64,000 nt of DNA, taken from assembly GCF_033708015.1 (NCBI RefSeq), contig NZ_CP137920.1, forward strand, positions 992,001 to 1,056,000. Reading direction: 5' to 3'. Positions 17,647 through 28,043 of the stretch are shown one piece after another; positions within the stretch are counted from its first letter, which is position 1, and every line of letters starts with the position of its first letter. The position numbers and the translations under genes were made by a program. The stretch is from Proteus vulgaris (GTDB lineage Bacteria; Pseudomonadota; Gammaproteobacteria; Enterobacterales; Enterobacteriaceae). The notes beneath the pieces were generated by a model. That model searched no databases. It saw nothing but the letters and a program-made list of their open reading frames with translations, and was not told where the DNA came from.

Positions 17647-18885
17647 ATGGGTTTGAAAAATTTATTTGAAAAAGTAGAGCACCATTTTGAGCCCGGTGGC
17701 AAATTAGCAAAATGGTACGTGCTTTATGAAGCAGTTACCACGGTATTTTATACGCCAGGTACTGTTACGCGTAATGGTGGGCATGTTCGTGACACCATTG
17801 ACCTAAAACGCATGATGATCTTAGTTTGGTTAGCCGTTTTCCCAGCAATGTTTTGGGGAATGTATAACGTTGGTCATCAAGCAATCCCTGCCCTTAATCA
17901 GTTATATAGTGGTGCTGAGTTACAGCAAATTATTGCTTCAGATTGGCACTATCGCCTTGCTGAATTTCTCGGTGCATCATTAACAACAGATGCTGGATGG
18001 GCAAGTAAGATGCTACTTGGTGCAACTTACTTTTTACCTATTTATTTTGTTGTTTTTGCAGTTGGTGGATTTTGGGAAGTTCTTTTTGCCTTTATTCGTG
18101 GCCATGAAATTAACGAAGGTTTCTTTGTTACATCCATTTTATTTGCCTTGATCGTACCGCCAACATTACCACTTTGGCAGGCTGCATTAGGTATTACATT
18201 TGGTGTTGTTATCGCGAAAGAAATCTTTGGTGGTACAGGGCGCAACTTCTTAAACCCAGCATTAGCAGGTCGTGCATTCCTATTCTTTGCTTATCCAGCT
18301 CAAATTTCAGGTGATCTGGTGTGGACTGCGGCTGATGGTTTCTCTGGTGCGACACCATTATCACAATGGTCTGTATCGGGTGAAAGTGCGTTATTAAATA
18401 CCGCTACTCAACAACCGATCTCTTGGATGGATGCATTCCTTGGATATATTCCTGGGTCGATAGGTGAAGTTTCAACACTGATGATTTTAATCGGCGGTGC
18501 TGTCATTCTTTTTGCTCGTATTGCTTCTTGGCGTATTGTTGCTGGGGTAATGGTGGGCATGATTGCAATGTCATACCTGTTTAATTTTATCGGTTCAGAT
18601 ACCAATCCTCTCTTCTCAATGCCTTGGCACTGGCACTTAGTATTAGGTGGTTTTGCTTTTGGTATGATGTTTATGGCAACAGATCCAGTATCCGCATCGT
18701 TTACCGATAAAGGTAAATGGGCTTACGGTATTTTGATTGGCGTAATGGCTGTGCTTATTCGTGTCGTCAATCCTGCTTACCCAGAAGGTATGATGCTGGC
18801 AATCTTATTCGCAAATTTATTTGCACCACTGTTCGATTACGTGGTTGTTCAGGCGAATATTAAGCGGAGAAAAGCTCGTGGCTAA
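17647..18885 (+). CDS. nqrB: Na+-translocating NADH:quinone reductase subunit B
   Basis: Integral membrane subunit and main part of the Na+ channel. It holds FMN covalently linked to a threonine in the S(T)GAT motif, here [11 protein letters not shown] (about residue 235), plus riboflavin in the known complex. The hydrophobic segments of its 412 residues fit about ten helices. The N-terminal cytoplasmic stretch starts [19 protein letters not shown]. Its end overlaps the GTG start of nqrC by eight bases. The FMN is attached by ApbE, encoded downstream in the same operon. Confidence 0.97.
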   Translation: MGLKNLFEKVEHHFEPGGKLAKWYVLYEAVTTVFYTPGTVTRNGGHVRDTIDLKRMMILVWLAVFPAMFWGMYNVGHQAIPALNQLYSGAELQQIIASDWHYRLAEFLGASLTTDAGWASKMLLGATYFLPIYFVVFAVGGFWEVLFAFIRGHEINEGFFVTSILFALIVPPTLPLWQAALGITFGVVIAKEIFGGTGRNFLNPALAGRAFLFFAYPAQISGDLVWTAADGFSGATPLSQWSVSGESALLNTATQQPISWMDAFLGYIPGSIGEVSTLMILIGGAVILFARIASWRIVAGVMVGMIAMSYLFNFIGSDTNPLFSMPWHWHLVLGGFAFGMMFMATDPVSASFTDKGKWAYGILIGVMAVLIRVVNPAYPEGMMLAILFANLFAPLFDYVVVQANIKRRKARG

Positions 18886-19663
18886 AGAGAAAAACAAAGA
18901 TAGCGTCGCAAGAACGTTCCTCGTTGTATTTATTCTATGTCTTGTGTGTTCTGTGGTCGTCGCAGGAGCCGCTGTTGGACTGAAATCTAAACAAGAAGAA
19001 CAAAAACTTCTTGATAAACAACGAAATATTCTTGATGTTGCGGGTCTGCTCGTACCTAAAATGAGTGCGACAGATGTACTGAAAGTGTATGACACTCGTA
19101 TTAAAGCAAAAATTGTGAATTTCCAGACAGGTGAACTGACTGACAGTAAAGGCAATTTTGATTTAAATGCTGAATTACGTAGTGATGAAACATCTATTGC
19201 ATTATCACCCGCTGAAGATATTGCTAAAATTCGTCGCCGTGCTAATACCGCTGAAGTTTACTTCGTTCTCGATGAGCAAGGTAAAACAACAGAAGTCGTG
19301 CTACCTGTATATGGTTCAGGTTTATGGTCTGTCATGTACGCTTTCGTCGCTGTAGATATTGACGGGGTAACAGCGAAAGGAATTACTTATTATTCACATG
19401 GCGAAACACCGGGCTTAGGGGGTGAAGTTGATAACCCACAATGGAAAGCACAATGGAAAGGTAAGCGTTTACTGACGGAAGAAGGTATTCCTGCAATTAA
19501 AATTGTGCGTAGTGGTGCATCTGACAGTCCTTATGGTATTGATGGGCTTTCTGGAGCAACATTGACCTCAAATGGTATCCAGCATATGTTCGATTTTTGG
19601 TTAGGCGAAAAAGGTTTCGGCCCATTCCTGAAAAAAGTTCGTGAAGGAGAGATCAATGGCTGA
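18878..19663 (+). CDS. nqrC: Na+-translocating NADH:quinone reductase subunit C
   Basis: Subunit with a single N-terminal membrane helix ([19 protein letters not shown], about residues 13-31) and a periplasmic domain carrying the second covalent FMN on the threonine of GLSGATLTS (about residue 223). The start is the GTG at 18878: GGAG at 18866-18869 precedes it by eight bases and the protein then begins [13 protein letters not shown] as in other NqrC proteins; the frame is open further upstream but those codons are inside nqrB. Length 261. Overlaps nqrB at its start and nqrD at its end by eight bases each. Confidence 0.96.
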   Translation: MAKEKNKDSVARTFLVVFILCLVCSVVVAGAAVGLKSKQEEQKLLDKQRNILDVAGLLVPKMSATDVLKVYDTRIKAKIVNFQTGELTDSKGNFDLNAELRSDETSIALSPAEDIAKIRRRANTAEVYFVLDEQGKTTEVVLPVYGSGLWSVMYAFVAVDIDGVTAKGITYYSHGETPGLGGEVDNPQWKAQWKGKRLLTEEGIPAIKIVRSGASDSPYGIDGLSGATLTSNGIQHMFDFWLGEKGFGPFLKKVREGEING

Positions 19664-20285
19664 TACAAAAGAAATTAAACGCGTTTTACTTGGGCCATTG
19701 TTAGATAATAACCCGATTGCCTTACAGGTATTAGGTGTGTGTTCTGCATTGGCGGTAACAACAAAACTCGAAACCGCATTAGTGATGACAATTGCGGTAA
19801 CTCTGGTTACTGCATTCTCAAACTTCTTTATTTCATTAATTCGTAATTACATACCAAGTAGCGTTCGTATTATTGTTCAAATGGCGATTATTGCTTCATT
19901 AGTTATCGTTGTTGACCAAATACTGCAAGCTTATGCGTATGAAATTTCTAAGCAACTTTCTGTTTTCGTTGGTCTTATCATTACTAACTGTATTGTCATG
20001 GGGCGTGCTGAAGCTTATGCGATGAAATCACCGCCTATTGAGAGTTTTATGGATGGTATTGGTAACGGTTTAGGATACGGCGTTATCTTGATCCTTGTTG
20101 GTTTTTTACGTGAACTTTTTGGTTCTGGTAAATTATTCGGCATTACCGTGATGGAGTCTGTCCAAAATGGTGGCTGGTATCAGCCAAACGGTTTATTCCT
20201 GTTAGCACCAAGTGCATTCTTTATTATTGGCTTGCTAATTTGGGGATTACGTACATTAAAACCTGCACAGGTTGAAGAGGACTAA
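19656..20285 (+). CDS. nqrD: Na+-translocating NADH:quinone reductase subunit D
   Basis: Small integral membrane subunit with about six helices; with NqrE it forms a pseudo-symmetric pair that binds an iron centre in the membrane. The conserved cysteines are in [15 protein letters not shown] and [19 protein letters not shown]. The ATG at 19656 is chosen because AGGAGA precedes it and the product then starts [20 protein letters not shown] as in the family (209 residues). Eight-base overlap with nqrC, five-base gap to nqrE. Confidence 0.96.
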   Translation: MADTKEIKRVLLGPLLDNNPIALQVLGVCSALAVTTKLETALVMTIAVTLVTAFSNFFISLIRNYIPSSVRIIVQMAIIASLVIVVDQILQAYAYEISKQLSVFVGLIITNCIVMGRAEAYAMKSPPIESFMDGIGNGLGYGVILILVGFLRELFGSGKLFGITVMESVQNGGWYQPNGLFLLAPSAFFIIGLLIWGLRTLKPAQVEED

Positions 20286-20290
20286 TCGCC

Positions 20291-20887
20291 ATGGAACATT
20301 ATATAAGCCTGTTTGTTCGTGCTGTTTTTATTGAGAATATGGCGCTCGCATTTTTCTTAGGGATGTGTACATTCCTCGCTGTCTCTAAAAATGTAAAAAC
20401 AGCTTTTGGATTAGGTATCGCTGTTACCGTTGTTCTCGGTCTTTCTGTACCGTTGAATAACTTGGTTTACAACTATGTGTTACGTGATAATGCCTTGATG
20501 GAAGGTGTTGATTTAAGTTTCTTAAATTTTATTACTTTCATTGGTGTGATAGCGGCACTGGTACAAATCCTAGAAATGATTTTAGATCGTTATTTCCCTG
20601 CGCTGTATAACGCTCTAGGGATCTTCTTGCCACTTATTACCGTTAACTGCGCTATTTTCGGTGGTGTGTCATTTATGGCACAACGTGACTATAACTTTAG
20701 TGAATCTATTGTTTATGGTTTCGGATCTGGAATTGGTTGGATGTTAGCCATCGTATTACTGGCTTCTATCCGTGAGAAAATGAAGTACGCGGATGTACCG
20801 GCAGGTATGAAAGGGTTAGGCGTTACTTTTGTCACCACAGGGTTGATGGCATTAGGTTTCATGTCCTTCTCTGGTGTTCAGCTATAA
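20291..20887 (+). CDS. nqrE: Na+-translocating NADH:quinone reductase subunit E
   Basis: Partner of NqrD in the membrane core. It has 198 residues and about six hydrophobic segments. Cysteines in [15 protein letters not shown] (near residue 26) and [20 protein letters not shown] (near residue 120) are the ones known to take part in the iron centre. Closely spaced between nqrD and nqrF. Homologous to RnfA, but the full nqr context leaves no doubt. Confidence 0.96.
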   Translation: MEHYISLFVRAVFIENMALAFFLGMCTFLAVSKNVKTAFGLGIAVTVVLGLSVPLNNLVYNYVLRDNALMEGVDLSFLNFITFIGVIAALVQILEMILDRYFPALYNALGIFLPLITVNCAIFGGVSFMAQRDYNFSESIVYGFGSGIGWMLAIVLLASIREKMKYADVPAGMKGLGVTFVTTGLMALGFMSFSGVQL

Positions 20888-20903
20888 AGGGTGAGAAGAA
20901 CTC

Positions 20904-22130
20904 ATGGATATAATTATTCTAGGTGTCGTGATGTTTACCCTGATTGTATTGGTATTAACAGCGTTGATTTTGTTTGCAAAATCAAAACTGGTCAATACAG
21001 GGGATATTTCAGTTGAGGTCAATGGAGACCCAGAAAAAAGTTTTAATGCACCAGCAGGAGATAAATTACTTAACGTATTATCAAACGAAGGTATTTTTAT
21101 TTCATCAGCTTGTGGTGGCGGTGGCTCTTGTGGTCAGTGTCGCGTTAAAGTGTTGGAAGGTGGTGGCGATATTTTACCGACAGAACTTTCACATATTAAC
21201 AAACGTGAAGCTAAAGAAGGTTGTCGTTTAGCGTGTCAGGTAAACGTAAAAAACAATCTGAAATTAGAATTACCAGAAGAAATTTTTGGTGTTAAAAAGT
21301 GGGAATGTGAAGTTATCTCAAATGATAATAAAGCCACTTTTATTAAAGAATTAGTGTTAAAAATTCCTGAAGGTGAAGTTGTACCTTTCCGCGCAGGTGG
21401 ATTTATTCAAATCGAATGTCCTCCTCATACAGTACGTTATGAAGATTTTGATGTACCAGAAGAGTATCGTGAAGATTGGGATAAATTTAATTTATTCCGT
21501 TATGTTTCTGACGTTAAAGAAACCACAGTACGCGCTTATTCAATGGCGAACTATCCTGAAGAACATGGCATCATCATGTTAAACGTGCGTATTGCAACAC
21601 CGCCACCACGCAATCCTGATGTGCCACCAGGAATTATGTCATCGTATATTTGGTCATTAAAACCAGGTGATAAGGTGACAATTTCAGGGCCATTTGGTGA
21701 ATTCTTTGCTAAGGAAACCGATGCTGAGATGATCTTTATTGGTGGTGGTGCAGGTATGGCGCCAATGCGTTCACATATTTTCGACCAATTAAAGCGTTTA
21801 CATACTAAACGTAAAATCAGCTTCTGGTATGGTGCGCGTTCTGTTCGTGAAATGTTTTACACTGAAGATTTCGATATGCTTGCAAAAGAAAACGAAAACT
21901 TCACATGGAATGTCGCGCTTTCAGATGCATTGCCTGAAGATAATTGGACTGGCTATACCGGATTTATTCACAATGTGTTGTTTGAAAATTACCTTAAAAA
22001 TCATCCAGCACCAGAAGATTGTGAATTCTACATGTGTGGGCCACCAGTGATGAATGCCGCAGTGATTAAAATGCTCAAAGATTTAGGCGTTGAAGATGAA
22101 AACATTATGCTGGATGACTTTGGTGGTTGA
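20904..22130 (+). CDS. nqrF: Na+-translocating NADH:quinone reductase subunit F
   Basis: Entry point for electrons. An N-terminal membrane helix (about 3-24) is followed by a plant-type [2Fe-2S] ferredoxin domain with the four cysteines in [15 protein letters not shown] and GCRLACQV (about residues 68-113). A ferredoxin-reductase module follows, with FAD motif [11 protein letters not shown] and NAD motifs [14 protein letters not shown] and [11 protein letters not shown]. Length 408, as in Vibrio (408). Ends MLDDFGG, the usual family terminus. Confidence 0.97.
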   Translation: MDIIILGVVMFTLIVLVLTALILFAKSKLVNTGDISVEVNGDPEKSFNAPAGDKLLNVLSNEGIFISSACGGGGSCGQCRVKVLEGGGDILPTELSHINKREAKEGCRLACQVNVKNNLKLELPEEIFGVKKWECEVISNDNKATFIKELVLKIPEGEVVPFRAGGFIQIECPPHTVRYEDFDVPEEYREDWDKFNLFRYVSDVKETTVRAYSMANYPEEHGIIMLNVRIATPPPRNPDVPPGIMSSYIWSLKPGDKVTISGPFGEFFAKETDAEMIFIGGGAGMAPMRSHIFDQLKRLHTKRKISFWYGARSVREMFYTEDFDMLAKENENFTWNVALSDALPEDNWTGYTGFIHNVLFENYLKNHPAPEDCEFYMCGPPVMNAAVIKMLKDLGVEDENIMLDDFGG

Positions 22131-22168
22131 TCCTAACTTCCGATAAAGCATAAATGAATAAAATGACA

Positions 22169-22190
22169 AGCGCCCACTTATGTGGGCGCT
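22169..22190 (+). other. Strong hairpin between nqrF and apbE
   Basis: Perfect GC-rich 9-bp arms AGCGCCCAC (22169-22177) and GTGGGCGCT (22182-22190) with a four-base loop. No T-tract follows, so it is not a standard terminator. It may cap the nqrABCDEF message against exonucleases, so that apbE and nqrM are made at lower levels. That role is inferred. Confidence 0.6.
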
Positions 22191-22210
22191 CATGATCAGA
22201 AGAGAGAGTT

Positions 22211-23233
22211 ATGTTAAAAAGAAAGATGGTAAATTGGATAGTGATGCTGTCTGCATTAGTTCTATTATCTGCATGCGGTGAAAAACAGCAGGTATTAGAA
22301 GGTGAAACCATGGGAACTTATTACTCGATAAAATATGTTCCAGACAGTAATTCACCTCCCCAAAACGTCTTACAAACAGAGATTGATCGTATTCTTGAAG
22401 AAGTGAACGATCAAATGTCAACATATCGTCCTCATTCTGAACTCAGTCGTTTTAATCAAAGCCGTGAAATTAATACCCCATTTCCTGTTTCACCCGCGAC
22501 AGCCAAAGTCGTAAGTGAAGCTATTCGTATTAATAAAATAACCAATGGTGCTTTAGATGTGACCGTGGGGCCTTTAGTAAATTTATGGGGATTTGGTCCA
22601 GAAGGTCGATTTACGCACCAACCTTCTGAAGATGAATTAGAAAAACGTAAAGAGTGGATTGGAATTGATTACCTTGCGGTTGAAGGTAATACATTAATTA
22701 AAAAGATCCCTGAACTTTATGTCGATCTCTCTTCGATTGCTAAAGGCTATGGTGTTGATGCGGTGGCTGAATATTTAATTTCACAGAATATCACTAACTA
22801 TATGGTTGATATTGGTGGTGAAGTAAGAACTCAAGGCGTGAATGGTAATGACAAGCTTTGGCGTATAGCGATTGAAAAACCGGCAAATGACGGCACAAAA
22901 CAGAGTGTTCAGTTAATTATTGAGCCGGGTGACAACTCAATAGCCACTTCGGGTGATTATCGTAACTATTTTGAAGAAAATGGCGTCCGTTTTTCTCATA
23001 CTATTGACCCAACCACAGGTCATCCTATTAAACATAATCTTGTTTCTATCACTGTGATTGTGCCAACTTGTATGAGTGCTGATGGTCTTTCAACAGGATT
23101 GAATGTTTTAGGGCCTGAAAAAGGGTTAGCTGTAGCAAACGAGCTAAATATTCCTGTCTTTATGATAGTGAAAACTGAAAATGGGTTTGAAGAGCGTTAT
23201 AGTAAAGCATTCGCCCCATTCTTGAAAAAGTAG
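22211..23233 (+). CDS. apbE: FAD:protein FMN transferase (lipoprotein)
   Basis: Mg2+-dependent transferase that splits FAD and attaches FMN to the threonines of NqrB and NqrC. The signal peptide ends in the lipobox LLSACG (Cys at about residue 22), so it is an exported lipoprotein acting at the periplasmic face. Family motifs include GETMGTYYSIKY, SSIAKGYGVDAVAEYL, YMVDIGGEVRTQG and SHTIDPTTGHP. Length 340. It lies 80 bases after nqrF with a strong hairpin in the gap, and 19 bases before nqrM. Confidence 0.96.
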   Translation: MLKRKMVNWIVMLSALVLLSACGEKQQVLEGETMGTYYSIKYVPDSNSPPQNVLQTEIDRILEEVNDQMSTYRPHSELSRFNQSREINTPFPVSPATAKVVSEAIRINKITNGALDVTVGPLVNLWGFGPEGRFTHQPSEDELEKRKEWIGIDYLAVEGNTLIKKIPELYVDLSSIAKGYGVDAVAEYLISQNITNYMVDIGGEVRTQGVNGNDKLWRIAIEKPANDGTKQSVQLIIEPGDNSIATSGDYRNYFEENGVRFSHTIDPTTGHPIKHNLVSITVIVPTCMSADGLSTGLNVLGPEKGLAVANELNIPVFMIVKTENGFEERYSKAFAPFLKK

Positions 23234-23252
23234 AATTTAAGGAGGGAAGGTT

Positions 23253-23480
23253 ATGTTAAAAATATTTCTATTTGCCTTCATCTTATTCTTGATTGCCTTC
23301 TTTGGTATGGCATTAGGCTATATTGTCAAACGTAAAAGCCTTCAAGGTAGCTGTGGCGGTTTAGGTGCTATGGGCATAGAAAAAGAGTGCGATTGTCCAG
23401 AACCTTGTGATGCACGCAAAAAACGTATGGCAAAAGATGCAGCAAGAGAAGAATTGCTTAATAAAAATAGAATTCTTTAA
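23253..23480 (+). CDS. nqrM: Na+-NQR maturation factor NqrM
   Basis: Small protein of 75 residues with one N-terminal membrane helix (about 3-25) and a cysteine cluster (CGG...KECDCPEPC, about residues 36-53). NqrM is needed for Na+-NQR assembly, probably to deliver iron to the NqrD/NqrE centre. GGAGG precedes the ATG. Last gene of the operon, with an intrinsic terminator straight after. Confidence 0.93.
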   Translation: MLKIFLFAFILFLIAFFGMALGYIVKRKSLQGSCGGLGAMGIEKECDCPEPCDARKKRMAKDAAREELLNKNRIL

Positions 23481-23494
23481 ATAAGATATAAAAT

Positions 23495-23534
23495 AAAAAA
23501 AGAGTGGTGTATATGTTTACATCACTCTTTTTTA
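23495..23534. terminator. Terminator of the nqr operon
   Basis: Arms AAAAAAGAGTG and CACTCTTTTTT with an inner TGTA/TACA extension around the loop TATGTT, followed by a T-run. It lies between nqrM and the convergent GDPD-family gene and, with A-runs on the left, can work in both directions. Confidence 0.8.
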
Positions 23535-23566
23535 TTTCTTTTAAAAACAAAGCTAAAAACGAGGGG

Positions 23567-24439
23567 TTATTCTTTTCTAAATGCTTTCATTTTTGCTGGC
23601 GAATCGACCATAACCGCATCAGCACCTAATTCTGTGGCTTGAATGTAATCTTTCTCTGTATTGATCCCAAAAAGGATAATATGAGCATTACCACCAGCAC
23701 GAAAACAAGACATAGCATCTTTATCCCAACTTAAAACAGAGGCTGAGCGTGCTTCACCTAGTGTGTATTTCTCGACAACTTCTACTTTGCGGTGAAGTTC
23801 AAGTCCATACCAACGAGTCATATCTAAATTTTCAGGTAGTAGGCAAACATGGCTCATGGTGATATTGGCTAAAATATCACGAGTAATATCACGACTTTCA
23901 AAACGTTGTACATTTGTCGGTAAGGCATCAAGAAATGCGGTATTTGTAGAATAGACGCGAGTTCTATCCAATGCATTATGCTTACGAAGCACGGTGGTTA
24001 ATGCTTCACTTTGGATTGCAGGATCCGCATCTGGTGATTTTAAATCAAGATAAAATTGTGTTGTGGGAAATTGCGCTAAAATTTCATCCAATGTCGGAAT
24101 GGTGACACCTTTATTTCGATAAGGAAATTGTTGTGCTTCACCAAATTTATAGCCCGCATCCCATTGTTTCAGTTGCTGTGCAGTAAAGTCAGAAATACTA
24201 CCTTGCCCATTTGTTAAGCTTTTTAAATCGCTAGGGCGATAAAGAACAGGGATTTTGTCTTTTGATAATTGGATCGTGATCCAAATTGCATCAGCTTGAT
24301 TAGAGAGGGCTGTTTTTATAGCAATTTCAGTGTTTTCAGGGGCATCAGTTGTGCCACCACGGTGTGCGATAATTTTAGGAGATGCCATAAGAATTACAGA
24401 ATAAAAAAAGAGAGAAATAGCGATGAATAATTTGATCAT
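23567..24439 (-). CDS. Exported GDPD-family protein with degenerate active site
   Basis: Glycerophosphodiester phosphodiesterase-like protein of 290 residues with an N-terminal signal peptide (about 1-19). The first motif is intact: IAHRGGTTDAPENTEIA (about residues 23-39). In the next segment, IWITIQLSKDKIPVLYRP (about 56-73), the family pattern has Glu-x-Asp metal ligands and a catalytic His before Asp; here these positions read Trp-x-Thr and Arg-Pro. A later family Glu appears as Asp in FYLDLKSP. The fold is probably kept while the classic metal-dependent hydrolysis is not. It is intact and convergent with the nqr operon, so it is not an obvious pseudogene. Confidence 0.72.
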   Translation of the reverse strand: MIKLFIAISLFFYSVILMASPKIIAHRGGTTDAPENTEIAIKTALSNQADAIWITIQLSKDKIPVLYRPSDLKSLTNGQGSISDFTAQQLKQWDAGYKFGEAQQFPYRNKGVTIPTLDEILAQFPTTQFYLDLKSPDADPAIQSEALTTVLRKHNALDRTRVYSTNTAFLDALPTNVQRFESRDITRDILANITMSHVCLLPENLDMTRWYGLELHRKVEVVEKYTLGEARSASVLSWDKDAMSCFRAGGNAHIILFGINTEKDYIQATELGADAVMVDSPAKMKAFRKE

Positions 24440-24633
24440 GAAAAATTATTTCCTTGTTTTATATATAGTTACAAAACAATATTTAAAATTAATGTAATTA
24501 ATCAACAAGCCAAAACAATCTATCATCACTTTGTGACGATTCTATAAATAAAGAGACTAATTCAGATTTTTATGAGAAATACACCTCAATGGAGGGAGGT
24601 TAGAAGGAATAAAAATTGTAGTTAATATTTATT

Positions 24634-24653
24634 TACTGTATATTTAAACAGTG
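24634..24653. promoter_or_regulatory. LexA (SOS) box of dinB
   Basis: CTGT (24636-24639), eight AT bases, then ACAG (24648-24651) gives a perfect CTGT-N8-ACAG core; the flanks TA and TG extend it to 20 bases. It ends 19 bases before the dinB start codon, so LexA should repress dinB until DNA damage. Confidence 0.9.
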
Positions 24654-24672
24654 ATAAAAAAGAGGTGATTGT

Positions 24673-25728
24673 ATGCGTAAAATTATTCATGTTGATATGG
24701 ATTGTTTTTATGCTGCGATTGAAATGCGAGATAATCCAGCACTAAAAGAGATCCCTATTGCGGTTGGTGGTAATGCTTCTAGCCGAGGTGTGATCTGCAC
24801 GGCGAATTATCCTGCTCGTCGTTTTGGTGTCCGTAGTGCGATGTCAACAGCAACCGCGTTGAAGTTATGCCCTCACTTAAAAGTTTTATCTGGCAGAATG
24901 GCGCTTTATAAAGAGACATCAGCAAAGATCCGCCAAATTTTTTCTCGTTATACTCACCTTATTGAACCGCTTTCACTCGATGAAGCTTATCTTGATGTAT
25001 CTAACAGTAAGCATTGTCACGGATCTGCAACGTTGATAGCGCAAGAAATTCGTCAACAAATTTTTGATGAGTTAGATCTTACTGCATCTGCGGGCATAGC
25101 ACCGATTAAATTTCTCGCAAAAATCGCCTCTGATATTAATAAACCCAACGGGCAATTTGTTATTACACCCGAGCAAGTCGATGATTTTATTTTAAAATTG
25201 CCGCTTAATAAAATACCCGGTGTAGGTAAGGTGACATTTGCTCGTTTGCAAGAAATGGGGTTAGAAACTTGTGCTGATATTCGCCGTACTGATGTCATTT
25301 CTTTAGTCAAAGTGCTTGGGAAATTCGGTCAAAATTTATGGGAACGCAGCCATGGTATCGATGAGCGTGAAATAAACCCTGATAGGCTGAGAAAATCAGT
25401 CGGAGTGGAACGTACTTTTGCCTCAGATATTAATTCTTGGGATGATTGCTTGGCATTACTTGATGGGTTATATAGCGAATTAGAAAGGCGTCTTACAAAA
25501 GTGAAACCCGATTTAAGGATAGCAAGACAAGGCGTTAAACTAAAATTTGATGATTTTCAATTAACGACCCAAGAGCATACTCATCCTATTTTGGAAAAAG
25601 CCGATTTAATCAATATTGCTTACCAAGCATGGCATGAGCGCCGAAATGGTCGAGGTGTACGATTAATCGGATTTCATGTCACCTTGCAAGATCCACAAAT
25701 AGAACGACAGCTTCTTTTAGCACTATAA
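24673..25728 (+). CDS. dinB: DNA polymerase IV
   Basis: Y-family translesion polymerase that can extend past lesions and misaligned primers without proofreading. The N-terminal catalytic motif is HVDMDCFYAAIEMRDNP (residues 5-21), with the second acidic cluster SLDEAYLDVS (about 102-111). The helix-hairpin-helix of the thumb contains IPGVGKVTFARL, and a little-finger domain completes the C-terminus. Length 351 equals E. coli DinB. GAGGTG lies before the ATG. A perfect LexA box sits in the promoter. E. coli dinB lies in the same general neighbourhood as dpaA, but here the nqr operon and a GDPD gene lie between. Confidence 0.96.
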   Translation: MRKIIHVDMDCFYAAIEMRDNPALKEIPIAVGGNASSRGVICTANYPARRFGVRSAMSTATALKLCPHLKVLSGRMALYKETSAKIRQIFSRYTHLIEPLSLDEAYLDVSNSKHCHGSATLIAQEIRQQIFDELDLTASAGIAPIKFLAKIASDINKPNGQFVITPEQVDDFILKLPLNKIPGVGKVTFARLQEMGLETCADIRRTDVISLVKVLGKFGQNLWERSHGIDEREINPDRLRKSVGVERTFASDINSWDDCLALLDGLYSELERRLTKVKPDLRIARQGVKLKFDDFQLTTQEHTHPILEKADLINIAYQAWHERRNGRGVRLIGFHVTLQDPQIERQLLLAL

Positions 25729-25738
25729 CAATTAAAAA

Positions 25739-25770
25739 AACCATAGCCGCTCAATAGAGAGGCTATGGTT
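25739..25770. terminator. Terminator after dinB
   Basis: Arms AACCATAGCC (25739-25748) and GGCTATGGTT (25761-25770), perfect over 10 bp, with a poly-A run on the left that serves minus-strand transcripts from the TonB receptor gene. Probably shared by the two convergent genes. Confidence 0.75.
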
Positions 25771-25805
25771 AACACCGTTAATCTATGTAGTGAACCTATA
25801 TAGTA

Positions 25806-27968
25806 TTACCAGCGATAATTCATTGTTGCGGTCATTGTTCTGCCTATCCCATAAAAACATGCCGTATCACCAGCACAAGATGCCACATAGTGTTTATTCG
25901 CAATATTATTCATATTAAGCTGAATTTCTGCTCCCTTCAAAGAGGGGGATAGCTCACCTAATGAATAACCAATCATCGCATCGTAAAGAGTAACCGCGGG
26001 TACACTGACCGTATTTTTGGTATCGCCTTGAGATACACCCACATATCTCACACCAACACCAGCTTTAGCCCCATTAAATAGCCCTGATGTTTCATTATAT
26101 TGACCCCAAAATGATGTCATATGCTTAGGAACTCTAGGGAGTTCTTTTCCTTGTGTTCCCGCAATAATGGTTTTTCTTACTTCTGTATGGGTATAAGCAT
26201 AACTGCTGATAAAGGAAATATTTTCAGTTAATTGGCTATTAATTTGGGCTTCAATACCACGACTTCTAATTTCACCCACTGGCTCAAAATATGCTTTTTC
26301 AGCATTATAGTTGGTGACATTACGTTGTTGTAATTGATAAACAGAGAGTGTTGCTAATGTTTGTTCATTTGGTGTGAGGTATTTAACGCCCACTTCTAAT
26401 TGACGGCCTTCGCTAGGCTCAAAAGGGGCACTTCCTGGGGCTCGGCGAGTTTGTAAATTAGGTTCAAACGAGGTGCTATAACTAATATAAGGAGAAATAC
26501 CATTATCAAAAGAATATAAAAGCCCTGCGCGACCGGTTAATTTATGATCATCTTGTTGATCATCGCTTTTAGCTAAGAAATCATGGGTTCGAACTTGAGC
26601 CCAATCTTGGCGTAAGCCTGCAAGCAAGATCCAATTTTTCCATTGGATCTGATCTTGTAGATACAACCCAATTTGATCACGTTTTTGTCGCTGATCAGTC
26701 GCAGGTTTTTGTAAGCTCATATCAATTGGATAGTGATAGTTAGGATCACGCCAATCAAGATCGTACTCAGGCCCCATTGCACGGAGTAAATTATCTTGAT
26801 CTTTACTCCACTGATAATCAATACCAGCAATCAAAGTATGATTAAGTTTTGCAGTAGTAAAGTCTGCTTGTAAACGAGTATCAATCCCTAAAGTATCAGT
26901 TTCTCTCTGCTCTTGTTGCGCACGGCGTTCAAGGACATAAGGGTTATCTTTTCTTAGAGATCCAAATACAAGGTATTTATATTTTTGATTAATATGACTA
27001 TATCGAGCATTTTGTACAATTTTTAGTGAATCACTAAATTCGTGTTCAAATTCATAACCTATACCATATTGTTGACGCCATGATTTATGGTAATCAGGAT
27101 TGTTGACATCAAAATTAAAGGGAATAGTACCAGCAGGCGTGCTTTTAACTGTACCATAGGCGGGTAAGAAGTTACGGTATCCCGCTTCAGGCTCTTGTTG
27201 AATAAAGCTTAATAGTGTTAAGCGAGTTTGCTCATTAGGTAAGAAAGTAATCGCAGGAGCAAGTGCAAAACGTTCTTCTTTATAGTTTTTTATTTGTGTG
27301 TGTTGTGTTTTTGCAATGCCGTTTAGACGATAAAGTACACGATTGTCATCACTTAATGCGCCTGAAAAATCAAAAGCGGTTTCTGCTAATTTATCATTGC
27401 CAGCTCGTACTTGAATGTGGCGAATAGGGGATGCCGTTGGTCTTTTACTTGTCATTGCAACAAGACCGCCAGGGTTTACTTGGCCATAAAGAACTGACGC
27501 AGGCCCTCTAACAACTTCAACGCGTTCTAATAACCATGGATCAATTGCGCCCGTTGATGATGAAGCTCCCATTCCATAGCTTAGACCGTCAAGAAAACGT
27601 GGCGCATAACTGTACCCACGAATAAAAACTTCATCATTACGATTAGAACTTCCACGATATTCTGTGAAAACTCCAGGTGTATAACGTAACGCCTGAGAAA
27701 CAGAACTGACATCTTGGGCGTCCATTTGATCGCGCGTGATCACGCTAATGGATTGCGGTGTTTTTTCAATTTCAGTCGATGTTTTATTTGTTGATAATGT
27801 TTTTGTTGCTACAAAACCGGAAACAGGTGCTTGAGGATCTTGTGATGGAGATGCTGTGACAATTATCTTTTCAGGTGCATTTTGATTGACTGCTGCATGA
27901 ATCTGAATAGAAAGTAAACTTAGAGGTAAAGCAAGAAAGAGGCGAGTAGCGCAATTTTTATTAGACAC
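25806..27968 (-). CDS. TonB-dependent siderophore receptor
   Basis: Outer-membrane receptor of the ferrisiderophore class. The signal peptide is about residues 1-26 (ending IQIHAA). The plug domain follows (IEKTPQSISVITRDQMDAQD through VVRGPASVLYGQVNPGGLVA), then a beta-barrel ending in an aromatic residue (MTATMNYRW). The frame is open to 28064, but the GTG at 27968 is the better start: AAAGGG lies seven bases upstream, the signal peptide then begins directly, and the upstream codons run through the Fur box. That gives 720 residues. The ligand cannot be named; the plug resembles hydroxamate-type receptors such as FoxA and FhuA. No siderophore synthesis or transport genes are adjacent. Confidence 0.88.
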   Translation of the reverse strand: MSNKNCATRLFLALPLSLLSIQIHAAVNQNAPEKIIVTASPSQDPQAPVSGFVATKTLSTNKTSTEIEKTPQSISVITRDQMDAQDVSSVSQALRYTPGVFTEYRGSSNRNDEVFIRGYSYAPRFLDGLSYGMGASSSTGAIDPWLLERVEVVRGPASVLYGQVNPGGLVAMTSKRPTASPIRHIQVRAGNDKLAETAFDFSGALSDDNRVLYRLNGIAKTQHTQIKNYKEERFALAPAITFLPNEQTRLTLLSFIQQEPEAGYRNFLPAYGTVKSTPAGTIPFNFDVNNPDYHKSWRQQYGIGYEFEHEFSDSLKIVQNARYSHINQKYKYLVFGSLRKDNPYVLERRAQQEQRETDTLGIDTRLQADFTTAKLNHTLIAGIDYQWSKDQDNLLRAMGPEYDLDWRDPNYHYPIDMSLQKPATDQRQKRDQIGLYLQDQIQWKNWILLAGLRQDWAQVRTHDFLAKSDDQQDDHKLTGRAGLLYSFDNGISPYISYSTSFEPNLQTRRAPGSAPFEPSEGRQLEVGVKYLTPNEQTLATLSVYQLQQRNVTNYNAEKAYFEPVGEIRSRGIEAQINSQLTENISFISSYAYTHTEVRKTIIAGTQGKELPRVPKHMTSFWGQYNETSGLFNGAKAGVGVRYVGVSQGDTKNTVSVPAVTLYDAMIGYSLGELSPSLKGAEIQLNMNNIANKHYVASCAGDTACFYGIGRTMTATMNYRW

Positions 27969-28043
27969 AATAGAACCCTTTGGTTTTTTATTATTTAACT
28001 TTAAATGCGGAAGCCATGAAAATACCATCCTGAAAATATTAAC

